Positions 1 to 5,699 of a stretch of 6,027 bases of DNA are shown here, in pieces; within the stretch, counting starts at the first letter, position 1, and each line of letters opens with the position of its first letter. This DNA is from Lachnospiraceae bacterium. GTDB lineage: Bacteria; Bacillota; Clostridia; Lachnospirales; Lachnospiraceae. Where the stretch lies: contig JAIKXK010000285.1 in NCBI GenBank assembly GCA_024684155.1, positions 1 to 6,027 on the forward strand. The letters run 5' to 3'. The position numbers and the translations under genes are program-made. The notes below the pieces were generated by a model. It was not told the DNA's origin. It worked only from the letters and a program-made list of their open reading frames with translations, and made no database searches.

Positions 1-363
1 TCCACTGGCTCCGCAAAGAGCCACTCCAGGGAAAAAGATAATATTAATTAATCCTGTTACAACTGCAGTAATAATAATGACATGAATTAAGATTTTAGAA
101 CCATGCTTTTCTTCAATGACAGGACCAAGTAACAATAAATACGCAGCATTTCCTATAAAATGCTCCCATCCGCTATGTCCTAACACATGGGTAAATAATC
201 GAAGATAGGTAAAGGGCGAATTCCATGGGCTTCTATATACCATAAAATAATTTCTCGTAGTCTCTCCGCCAGAGGACACTCCCAAAAATGTAACTAAAAA
301 ACATAAGAAAACAAACCCAAGGGTAACCGGGGCATTAAATGTAATTTTTAATCTGCTTTTCAT
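1..363 (-). CDS. Rhomboid family intramembrane serine protease (N-terminal part, cut by window edge)
   Basis: Rhomboids are integral membrane proteases that cut transmembrane substrates within the lipid bilayer using a Ser-His dyad. Reading from the ATG at 363 gives 121 residues with the frame still open at base 1. A first hydrophobic segment lies at about residues 12-29. The rhomboid HxxxN signature follows (HFIGN, His68 to Asn72, within HSGWEHFIGNAAYLLLLGP). A further hydrophobic helix spans about 91-111, and the active-site GxSG motif (GASG, 118-121) holds the presumed nucleophile Ser120. The helix carrying the catalytic histidine lies beyond the window, so intactness cannot be judged. The start is supported by an AAGGAAG ribosome binding site (370-376). 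The gene begins 31 bp after the stop of the REC-HD-GYP gene with no terminator between them, so co-transcription is likely. The family is clear from two motifs; the substrate is unknown. Confidence 0.9.
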   Translation of the reverse strand, partial: MKSRLKITFNAPVTLGFVFLCFLVTFLGVSSGGETTRNYFMVYRSPWNSPFTYLRLFTHVLGHSGWEHFIGNAAYLLLLGPVIEEKHGSKILIHVIIITAVVTGLINIIFFPGVALCGASG

Positions 364-394
364 TTGTCTCTTCCTTCTCCATCCTTTTTATATT

Positions 395-1438
395 CTAGTC
401 TTCATCCTTTTGTCTCATATCGTAGTTTACATCTTCATCTATCATTTGAAGCATCACATCTGCAACTACGGGATCAAACTGACTTCCTTTTCCATCTAAA
501 ATTTCTTTTCGCACTACAGCCTGAGGAAGTACTTTACGATAACTACGATTCGATGACATGGTATCATAACTATCTGCCACTCCAATAATTCGCGCTGTCA
601 TAGGAATGTCATCTCCCTGTAATCCATCGGGATAACCTTTTCCGTCATATCGTTCATGATGCCATCTGGCACCAATATAAAGTCCTGGCATTTCTGTAAT
701 TTCTTCTAAAATTTTGGAACCAACTACAGGATGATTTTGAATCAGTTCATACTCTTCATCCGTAAGCTTTGTAGGCTTATTAATAATAGTATCTGGAATT
801 CCAATCTTTCCTAAATCATGTAAAAGACCGGACATATAAATGTCGTTTTGTTCCTCTTCTGTTTTTCCTAAGCGCTTTGCAATTTCTTTGGAATACTTTG
901 CCACACGAAAAGAATGGCCTCTGGTATAGGTATCCTTTGCATCGACAGTACCGGCTAAGGCTAGAACCATCTGTTTGGAAAGTCGCTCTAGTTTTTCTCC
1001 TGAGGTCTTTAAATCCTTTGTCTTTTCTTCCACCTCAGCTTCCAAGCCATTTTGAAGCTGTTTCAATTTCTGAATTCGAAGCACCCGCTCTCTGGCAATC
1101 TCTGGTACAAATGGCTTACTGATAAAGTCCATAGCACCAAGCTGAAACAGTTCCTTTTCTGTTTCCCTGTCATCTTCCGCGGTTAAAAAGATAACCGGCA
1201 CAGAAGCAACTTCCTTCATTTCTTTTATTTTTAAAAATACTTCTTTTCCTGTCATTTCAGGCATACGATAGTCCATGAGAATAATATCAGGGATTCGATG
1301 CGCCACAAAGTTTAAGGCCGCCACACCAGTTTCTACACAGATAACATCAAAATCATTAGATAAAAAATTCTTTACTAATATTCTATTTGTAGATTCATCA
1401 TCTACCGCTAAAAGAAGGGGTTTTCTATTATCACTCAT
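395..1438 (-). CDS. Response regulator with HD-GYP domain, probable cyclic-di-GMP phosphodiesterase
   Basis: This 347-residue soluble protein has two domains. Residues 7-122 form a receiver domain with the acidic pair Asp13/Asp14, phospho-acceptor Asp56 (in LMDYRMPEMTG), Thr86 and Lys108 (KPF). A predicted coiled coil follows (about 124-156). The HD-GYP domain covers about 157-335 and shows the expected metal-binding set: His175, HD at 207-208, His236, His260-His261 in HHERYDGKGYPDG with an intact GYP (268-270), and Asp289. Known HD-GYP proteins hydrolyse cyclic-di-GMP to pGpG and/or GMP, and with all key residues present this one is likely active. The receiver probably gates activity when phosphorylated by a kinase not adjacent to it. 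The C-terminus ends in an acidic, charged tail. The ATG is preceded by AAAGGA at 1445-1450. The gene has its own candidate promoter and lies 31 bp upstream of a rhomboid gene. The substrate has not been shown from sequence; some HD-GYP proteins act on other cyclic dinucleotides. Confidence 0.95.
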   Translation of the reverse strand: MSDNRKPLLLAVDDESTNRILVKNFLSNDFDVICVETGVAALNFVAHRIPDIILMDYRMPEMTGKEVFLKIKEMKEVASVPVIFLTAEDDRETEKELFQLGAMDFISKPFVPEIARERVLRIQKLKQLQNGLEAEVEEKTKDLKTSGEKLERLSKQMVLALAGTVDAKDTYTRGHSFRVAKYSKEIAKRLGKTEEEQNDIYMSGLLHDLGKIGIPDTIINKPTKLTDEEYELIQNHPVVGSKILEEITEMPGLYIGARWHHERYDGKGYPDGLQGDDIPMTARIIGVADSYDTMSSNRSYRKVLPQAVVRKEILDGKGSQFDPVVADVMLQMIDEDVNYDMRQKDED

Positions 1439-1472
1439 ATTTTTTCCTTTATATCAAAAAAACGGTGTTTTA

Positions 1473-1481
1473 ATCATACCA
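1473..1481 (-). promoter_or_regulatory. Candidate extended -10 promoter for the REC-HD-GYP/rhomboid unit
   Basis: On the minus strand the sequence TGGTATGAT is an extended -10 element (TG-N-TATGAT, one mismatch to TATAAT). It lies 34 bp upstream of the ATG at 1438. No good -35 hexamer is visible 16-18 bp further upstream, which extended -10 promoters tolerate. It falls between the fucO terminator and the gene, where a new promoter is expected. No transcription start has been observed; this is motif reading only. Confidence 0.55.
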
Positions 1482-1504
1482 TATTCCTTTTAAAAATAAT
1501 GTAT

Positions 1505-1568
1505 AAAAAAAGACGACCTTCCCACCTTTATGTCATCTTTTTTTGACATAAAGGATGAGAAAATCGTC
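1505..1568 (-). terminator. Long intrinsic terminator of fucO
   Basis: The hairpin lies 34 bp after the fucO stop and is followed on the minus strand by seven T (1505-1511). The core is a perfect 11-bp stem (1544-1554 with 1525-1535) around an 8-base A-rich loop (1536-1543). The base is a perfect 5-bp stem (1564-1568 with 1512-1516). In the minus-strand RNA, the segments between them (1556-1563 with 1517-1524) also pair over 8 positions with three G-U wobbles, leaving one bulged U at 1555. Together this is a 24-bp stem. The plus-strand RNA would have A-C mismatches at the wobbles and no U tract, so termination should serve the minus strand only. Confidence 0.9.
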
Positions 1569-1602
1569 CCATGGTTAATTTAAATATTGTTCTAAGGAAG
1601 TA

Positions 1603-2748
1603 TTACATTAACTTCTTAAACATTTCTCTAAAGTCTTCCAATGAAGCAGGTTTTGGATTACCAGGTGCACAAGCATCTGCTGCTGCAGATTCACATAAGA
1701 AATCTAAATCTTCTTCTTTTAACTTCTCAAGCTTTGTAGGAATTCCTACATCTACAGAAAGCTGACGAACTGCATCAATAGCTGCCTTTCTGTAAGTAGC
1801 CTGATCCATTCCTTCTGTATTAACACCAAGTGCTTCTGCAACGTTTTTAAACTTATCGCCAGTACATTCAGCATTGAATTCCATAACGATAGGAAGCATC
1901 ATAGCACAAGCAACACCATGAGGAGTATCGTAAACTGCTCCTAAGGTATGAGCCATAGAATGTGCAATACCAAGACCAACGTTTGAGTAGGCCATAGCTG
2001 TTACATACTGAGCCAAAGCCATTCCTTCACGTCCATCAGGATCATTTTCTACTGCTTTACGAAGGTTTGCACCAATTAACTTAATTGCTTCTAGGTTTAA
2101 GGTATCAGCAAGTTCCCAGGCTGCAGCTGTTGTATAACCTTCAATTGCGTGAGTCAAAGCATCCATACCTGTAGAAGCTGTTAAGCCCTTAGGCATAGAA
2201 GACATCATATCTGGATCTACTACTGCAACATCAGGGATGTCATTAGGGTCCACACATACGAATTTTCTCTTCTTCTCAACATCTGTAATAACGTAGTTAA
2301 TGGTAGATTCAGCACCTGTACCACCTGTTGTAGGAACAGCAATGGTAAATACGGTACGATTCTTGGTAGGTGCAACACCTTCCAATGAACGAACATCAGC
2401 AAACTCTGGGTTATTGATAATAATACCAATACCTTTTCCTGTATCCATTGATGAACCACCACCAATAGTAATCATAAAATCAGCACCGCTTTTTTTGTAA
2501 GCTTCAACACCATGCTGAACATTTTCAATTGTTGGGTTTGGTTTGATTTCTGAATAAAGTTCAAAATCAATTCCATTCTCTTTTAAAAGATCTGTAATCT
2601 TTGCAGTTACACCAAATTTTACTAAATCTGGATCAGATGCAACAAAAGCCTTCTTGAACCCTTTTGATTTAACAATGCCAGGGATCTCCTGAATTGCACC
2701 ATGTCCATGATAAGAAATTCCGTTTAACACAAAACGATTTACTGCCAT
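1603..2748 (-). CDS. fucO: Lactaldehyde reductase / 1,2-propanediol oxidoreductase, iron-containing (group III) alcohol dehydrogenase
   Basis: This enzyme interconverts lactaldehyde and 1,2-propanediol with NADH/NAD+, the redox-balancing end step of anaerobic L-fucose and L-rhamnose breakdown. The 381-residue length matches the family (E. coli FucO is about 382). The N-terminal half is a dinucleotide-binding domain with GGGSSMDTGKG (96-106) and PTTGGTGAE (139-147). The C-terminal half is helical and binds the metal. The ligands Asp196, His200, His263 and His277 are all present at the positions I recall for E. coli FucO. Segments such as NNPEFADVRSLEG and TINYVITD also match remembered FucO, favouring this subfamily over butanol or 1,3-propanediol dehydrogenases. 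A strong AAAGGAGG (2758-2765) sits 9 bp before the ATG. The gene stands alone between its own promoter and terminator, with no fucose, rhamnose or microcompartment genes in view, so it may act on other short aldehydes or as a general ethanol/propanediol dehydrogenase. Confidence 0.93.
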   Translation of the reverse strand: MAVNRFVLNGISYHGHGAIQEIPGIVKSKGFKKAFVASDPDLVKFGVTAKITDLLKENGIDFELYSEIKPNPTIENVQHGVEAYKKSGADFMITIGGGSSMDTGKGIGIIINNPEFADVRSLEGVAPTKNRTVFTIAVPTTGGTGAESTINYVITDVEKKRKFVCVDPNDIPDVAVVDPDMMSSMPKGLTASTGMDALTHAIEGYTTAAAWELADTLNLEAIKLIGANLRKAVENDPDGREGMALAQYVTAMAYSNVGLGIAHSMAHTLGAVYDTPHGVACAMMLPIVMEFNAECTGDKFKNVAEALGVNTEGMDQATYRKAAIDAVRQLSVDVGIPTKLEKLKEEDLDFLCESAAADACAPGNPKPASLEDFREMFKKLM

Positions 2749-2757
2749 AATAGTTTT

Positions 2758-2765
2758 CCTCCTTT
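2758..2765 (-). promoter_or_regulatory. Strong ribosome binding site of fucO
   Basis: AAAGGAGG lies 9 bases upstream of the ATG at 2748 and is near-perfect complement to the 16S rRNA tail. It is the strongest site in the window and points to high translation. It sits 9 bases after the leader hairpin at 2775-2796. Confidence 0.85.
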
Positions 2766-2774
2766 ACATAGCTA

Positions 2775-2796
2775 GAAACATATTTTATATGCTTTC
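2775..2796 (-). repeat. Inverted repeat / hairpin in the fucO leader
   Basis: On the minus strand GAAAGCATAT and ATATGTTTC flank a 3-base AAA loop. The arms are complementary over 9 bp with one extra G in the first arm. The element lies between the candidate -10 and the ribosome binding site, so it would be in the untranslated leader. It could be an operator for a dimeric regulator or a weak mRNA hairpin affecting stability or translation. The arms are AT-rich and chance is possible. It does not match the Rex or CcpA consensus. Confidence 0.45.
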
Positions 2797-2806
2797 CACG
2801 ATGTTT

Positions 2807-2836
2807 ATCATAGCCAATTGTCCCCTTTAAATACAA
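2807..2836 (-). promoter_or_regulatory. Candidate sigma-A promoter of fucO
   Basis: The minus strand carries TTGTAT (2831-2836), an 18-bp spacer, then TATGAT (2807-2812). The -10 is good (5 of 6) and the -35 is weak (TTG only). A start near 2800 would give a leader of about 50 nt containing the 2775-2796 hairpin and the ribosome binding site. Based on motif and position only. Confidence 0.5.
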
Positions 2837-2859
2837 GGTCGTAAAAAGCATAATCCAGG

Positions 2860-2883
2860 ACCTCAGTTGCAAGTTTTTGAGGT
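2860..2883 (-). repeat. Short inverted repeat between hflX and fucO
   Basis: ACCTCA and TGAGGT form a perfect 6-bp inverted repeat with a 12-base spacer, 38-61 bp past the hflX stop. A TTTTT run follows on the minus strand only after about 13 more bases, so this is a poor intrinsic terminator. It lies just upstream of the fucO -35 and could be a regulator site, but six base pairs may be chance. No better hflX terminator is visible, so some read-through into fucO is possible. Confidence 0.3.
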
Positions 2884-2920
2884 ATTGTTTTTATAAATCA
2901 GTCCCAGCCGTCTTTGGAGA

Positions 2921-3991
2921 TTAAAAAGTTAATACTTCCTGAATGGATGCATAAAGTCCGTCTATATTTTCTTTTTCTTTTGCAGAAATCTTAATGGACT
3001 TTGTAGCCCTTTGATCTGCAAACATTTCTTCTGGCGGAATCCTATCCACCTTATTAAACACTGTAATAATTGGTTTTCCTGAAATGCCAAGTACCGCTAA
3101 AGTTTCATACACCACCCGCATATGCTCATCCATATCAATGTCAGAAGCATCTACTACGTGAAGTAATACATCTGCGTACTTTGCCTCTTCAAGTGTACTT
3201 CGAAATGCATCCACAAGTTGATGTGGAAGCTTTGAAATAAATCCAACAGTGTCTGTAAAAAGTACCCTTTTCCCATCCGGCATAACACACCGTCTGGTAG
3301 TAGGATCAAGTGTTGCAAATAATTTGTCCTCTGCTAAAACATCCGCCTTCGTTAAACGATTTAACAAGGTGGACTTTCCTGCATTGGTATAGCCAATAAT
3401 GGCAATAACAGGAACCTGATTGTTCTGTCTTTGCTTACGATTTGTTTCACGTACTTTTTTAATGTCATTTATTTCTTTGCGAAGTCGGCTCATTCGTTTT
3501 TGAATGGTACGTCTGTCTGTCTCAAGTTTGGTTTCACCAGGACCTCTTGTTCCAATTCCACCACCTAGTCTCGACAGTGCCTTTCCCATTCCTGTTAAAT
3601 GAGAGGAACGATAGGCAAGCTGAGCCATTTCTACCTGAATTTTACCCTCTTTTGTTTTGGCATGAGCTGCAAAAATATCTAAGATTAACATGGTACGGTC
3701 TATAACCTTACACTCTGTAATATCTGATAAATTTCGAAGCTGTGCCGGTGAAAGTTCATCATCAGAAATCACCGCATCCGCATCATAAGCCTCTATGAGA
3801 CTTCGAAGTTCTTCTGCTTTTCCAGTGCCAATATATGTTGCTGAATTGGGATGTGGAAGGGTTTGAATTACACGATACACCCCTTCTGCTCCCGCTGTAT
3901 CTAATAAACGATCTAATTCATCTAATGAAGCATTCGCCTTTCCTGTATCTCCGTCAGATACTGCAATTAAAATATATTTCTCTTTTTCCAA
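2921..3991 (-). CDS. hflX: Ribosome-associated GTPase HflX, compact form with TTG start
   Basis: HflX binds the 50S subunit and splits stalled or hibernating 70S ribosomes, notably after heat or antibiotic stress. Residues 1-190 form the family N-terminal region, with the YIGTGKAEEL segment, SPAQLRNL, VIDRTMLILDIFA (96-108), GGGIGTRGPGETKLETDRR (143-161) and a helical linker (162-190). The G domain follows: G1 GYTNAGKST (200-208), LFATLDPTTRR (224-234), G3 DTVGF (247-251), G4 NKVD (313-316) and G5 SAK (336-338). At 356 residues it ends right after the G domain, about 60 residues shorter than E. coli HflX (about 426), so the C-terminal domain is absent. The start is TTG at 3991; an in-frame TAA at 4001-4003 excludes an upstream start, and the next ATG is residue 101. 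AAGGAAAG (3995-4002) precedes it. The gene follows the YbjQ-like gene by 12 bp, so it is probably translated from the same mRNA. Confidence 0.95.
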   Translation of the reverse strand: MEKEKYILIAVSDGDTGKANASLDELDRLLDTAGAEGVYRVIQTLPHPNSATYIGTGKAEELRSLIEAYDADAVISDDELSPAQLRNLSDITECKVIDRTMLILDIFAAHAKTKEGKIQVEMAQLAYRSSHLTGMGKALSRLGGGIGTRGPGETKLETDRRTIQKRMSRLRKEINDIKKVRETNRKQRQNNQVPVIAIIGYTNAGKSTLLNRLTKADVLAEDKLFATLDPTTRRCVMPDGKRVLFTDTVGFISKLPHQLVDAFRSTLEEAKYADVLLHVVDASDIDMDEHMRVVYETLAVLGISGKPIITVFNKVDRIPPEEMFADQRATKSIKISAKEKENIDGLYASIQEVLTF

Positions 3992-3994
3992 AAT

Positions 3995-4002
3995 CTTTCC
4001 TT
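3995..4002 (-). promoter_or_regulatory. Ribosome binding site fixing the TTG start of hflX
   Basis: AAGGAAAG on the minus strand places its AAGGA core 6 bases before the TTG at 3991. It abuts the stop codon of the upstream YbjQ-like gene (4004-4006) and overlaps the in-frame TAA (4001-4003) that rules out a longer HflX. The arrangement suggests translational coupling. Confidence 0.75.
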
Positions 4003-4003
4003 A

Positions 4004-4324
4004 CTAACGCACTACTACGGCGGTACCACTAGCGGTTACCATAAGCATTCCATTATCTGTACCAAGTACTTCATAATCAATGTCTACACCGATGACAGCA
4101 TTTGCCCCTAAAGCAGCTGCACGCTGTTCCATTTCCGCAATGGCGTTTTGTCTTGCTTGAATTAATTCTTCTTCGTAAGTACCAGAACGACCACCAAAGA
4201 AGTTTGATAGACCAGCTACCATGTCTTTAATTACATTTACGCCGGCTACTACTTCTCCAAATACAATGCCCTTGTATTCAGAAATTTCATGCCCCTCAAT
4301 ACTGGGAGTAGTTGTTGATATCAT
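4004..4324 (-). CDS. YbjQ/UPF0145 (DUF74) family small protein
   Basis: This 106-residue cytoplasmic protein belongs to the YbjQ/UPF0145 family, whose biochemical role is not established; known members form small oligomers. The family pattern is clear: an N-terminal strand with a G-I-V-F-G-E-V-V-A-G-V-N core (19-30), a variable loop with FFGGRSGTYEEEL (42-54), a helix ARQNAIAEMEQRAAALGANAVIG (57-79), and closing strands DIDYEVLG and MLMVTASGTAVVV (93-105). The frame stays open a further 52 codons upstream to 4480, but that stretch runs across the terminator at 4401-4426 and does not resemble the family. The ATG at 4324 has an ideal AAAGGAG 6 bases before it (4331-4337) and starts where homologues start. 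It is the first gene of a two-gene unit with hflX; whether that reflects shared function is unknown. Confidence 0.9.
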   Translation of the reverse strand: MISTTTPSIEGHEISEYKGIVFGEVVAGVNVIKDMVAGLSNFFGGRSGTYEEELIQARQNAIAEMEQRAAALGANAVIGVDIDYEVLGTDNGMLMVTASGTAVVVR

Positions 4325-4330
4325 ATTCTT

Positions 4331-4337
4331 CTCCTTT
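4331..4337 (-). promoter_or_regulatory. Ribosome binding site that sets the YbjQ-like start
   Basis: AAAGGAG lies 6 bases before the ATG at 4324. It decides against the longer open frame that extends to 4480 through the kinase gene's terminator. Confidence 0.85.
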
Positions 4338-4370
4338 CCTTTATAAACCCCAACAAAACTCACTAGCTGT

Positions 4371-4399
4371 AGTTTACCATATCCTGTTATTTTTTTCAC
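4371..4399 (-). promoter_or_regulatory. Candidate promoter of the ybjQ-like/hflX unit
   Basis: The minus strand shows GTGAAA (4394-4399, 4 of 6 to TTGACA), a 17-bp spacer ending in TGG, and TAAACT (4371-4376), an extended -10. It begins immediately after the T tract of the upstream terminator and leaves a leader of roughly 40 nt. Motif evidence only. Confidence 0.5.
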
Positions 4400-4400
4400 T

Positions 4401-4426
4401 AAAAAGGCGAGGCCTTTCGCCTCGCC
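4401..4426 (-). terminator. Intrinsic terminator of the response regulator/kinase operon
   Basis: A perfect 8-bp GC-rich stem (4406-4413 with 4419-4426) closes a 5-base loop read as GAAAG on the minus strand, followed directly by TTTTT (4401-4405). It lies 14 bp beyond the kinase stop codon, as expected for the end of that transcript. Confidence 0.92.
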
Positions 4427-4439
4427 AAACAAAACTATT

Positions 4440-5699
4440 TTATTTAAATTCCACGATAAAAGATACCAGTCCATCGGCACACTCTACCCGAATAACAGCA
4501 CCCATTTCATCGGCTGCTGCCTTTGCAATTGAAAGTCCTAGTCCATAGTGCCCATTTTCTTCTACACGGGACTCATCCACCTTATAGAATCGCTCAAATA
4601 AATGTTTTTTATTTTCCTCTGAAATAGCATCCCCTGTGTTGGATATCACGAGTTTTTTCTTTCCCATTTTTTCAACAAGAGATATCCTGACCATTCCAGG
4701 AGTCAAACAATGACTGACTGCATTGTCTGTTAATACCGTAATCAGTTTTTGTAATAAATCAGAGTTTCCATGAACGAAAATATCCTCCGGAATCTCATAG
4801 GAAAATTCCACTCCTCTTTCATAAGCAGATGCTTCAAAAGGAAGAATCACCGCCTCACAAACAGAGGATAAATCCACCTCTGACATTACAATTGTTGCCG
4901 ACTCAATTTTTGCCAGATCTAATAACTGACATACCAGAGAATACATGCGGTCATTTTCATAAGAAATATTCTCAAGCCACCGATTTGGTTCACTTTCTCT
5001 TTTCAGTACCTCTAAGTTTGCACTGATAGCAGAAATAGGTGTCTTTAATTCATGACCTGCATCAGATATAAACTGCTTTTGTTTTTCATATCCTACTTCA
5101 GCAGGTTTCATAACCCATTTTGCCAAAGCAAAGGAAAGGAAGAATAACACCACAATAGAAACTGCACCAAATATAAGCATATTCTTTACTAAATAAGAAA
5201 TGGTACTATCATAGGCTGCTGTATCCATCATAGTAACTAAAATGTAATCATCTCCATAGGTTACCAAAGATGTAACATTTTTCCCCTGATGAAAGGCAGT
5301 ATCATCGTTTAAAAGCTTTGTGGCAAATTCCACTAACTCCTCATCACTAAAGGGAGATGAGGAATCATTAAAATACTCCTTTACATTACCATCCGTATCA
5401 AAGGCCACTGCATAAAAAGTAGAAATCTCATATAAATGAGAGGTGGTACTAAAATCTGGTGGTGGATCCGGAAGTTCTGGTAACTCTCCATCCTCTAAGT
5501 CCTCTAAATCCGGTGGTGGCCCGATTTGCATAGGGAATCCACTTTGCTCATAGGAATCAGCAAATACCTGAAGCATTTCCTTATTTTCTTTTTCCGTTTG
5601 AATTGTGGTGGTGAGATATATGATAAGAAGAATTCCTCCTATTAACAATATCAACACACTCATTATCATCGCCACAAAACGTCTATTGGATTTTGGCAT
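4440..5699 (-). CDS. Membrane sensor histidine kinase (HisKA/HATPase_c) of a two-component system
   Basis: This 419-residue kinase probably senses an envelope signal and phosphorylates the adjacent response regulator. A short basic N-terminus (PKSNRR) leads into TM1 (about 8-30). An extracytoplasmic region of about 140 residues follows (33-170) and includes an acidic, proline-rich stretch at 60-82. TM2 is at about 172-194. No clear HAMP domain separates TM2 from the H box SDAGHELKTPISAI (212-225), with phospho-acceptor His216. The ATPase domain has an N box DNAVSH (Asn326), a divergent G1 box NTGDAI (354-359) with Asn in place of the usual Asp, an F box FERFYKVD (368-375) and a G2 box HYGLGLSIAK (384-393). 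The start ATG overlaps the regulator's 3' end by 17 bp and has AAGGGG (5708-5713) 8 bases upstream. The ligand is unknown; cation, antimicrobial-peptide or cell-wall stress sensing are all possible. Confidence 0.93.
   Translation of the reverse strand: MPKSNRRFVAMIMSVLILLIGGILLIIYLTTTIQTEKENKEMLQVFADSYEQSGFPMQIGPPPDLEDLEDGELPELPDPPPDFSTTSHLYEISTFYAVAFDTDGNVKEYFNDSSSPFSDEELVEFATKLLNDDTAFHQGKNVTSLVTYGDDYILVTMMDTAAYDSTISYLVKNMLIFGAVSIVVLFFLSFALAKWVMKPAEVGYEKQKQFISDAGHELKTPISAISANLEVLKRESEPNRWLENISYENDRMYSLVCQLLDLAKIESATIVMSEVDLSSVCEAVILPFEASAYERGVEFSYEIPEDIFVHGNSDLLQKLITVLTDNAVSHCLTPGMVRISLVEKMGKKKLVISNTGDAISEENKKHLFERFYKVDESRVEENGHYGLGLSIAKAAADEMGAVIRVECADGLVSFIVEFK
5452..5519 (-). repeat. Low-complexity repeat encoding the acidic/proline insert of the kinase sensor
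   Basis: Two 14-base direct copies differing at one position (5452-5465 and 5506-5519) each encode a PPPDF/PPPDL-type unit. Between them a 9-base near-perfect tandem (5491-5499 and 5500-5508) encodes LED-LED. The segment encodes residues of about 61-83, and the repeats suggest it could vary in length by slippage. Everything stays in frame. Confidence 0.5.

Noticed and set aside
364..1765. Several plus-strand open frames opposite the HD-GYP and fucO genes
   Set aside because: They are short and low in complexity, lie mostly antisense to clearly coding genes, and show no ribosome binding sites or known motifs.
2669..2872. A 67-residue minus-strand frame overlapping the fucO start and promoter
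   Set aside because: It overlaps fucO out of frame, covers the fucO promoter and ribosome binding site, and has no recognisable content.
2860..2883. The 6-bp inverted repeat as the hflX terminator
   Set aside because: The stem is short, the loop is 12 bases, and the T run does not follow directly, so it does not qualify as an intrinsic terminator.
2749..2920. Rex or CcpA operator upstream of fucO
   Set aside because: I looked for TTGTTAA-type Rex palindromes and a cre-type TGNAANCG site. The nearest string (TGGAAAGCATATAA) has the central CG inverted and fails the consensus.
4325..4480. A 52-codon N-terminal extension of the YbjQ-like protein
   Set aside because: It would be encoded across the kinase terminator and into the kinase 3' end, does not resemble the family, and the ATG at 4324 has an ideal ribosome binding site.
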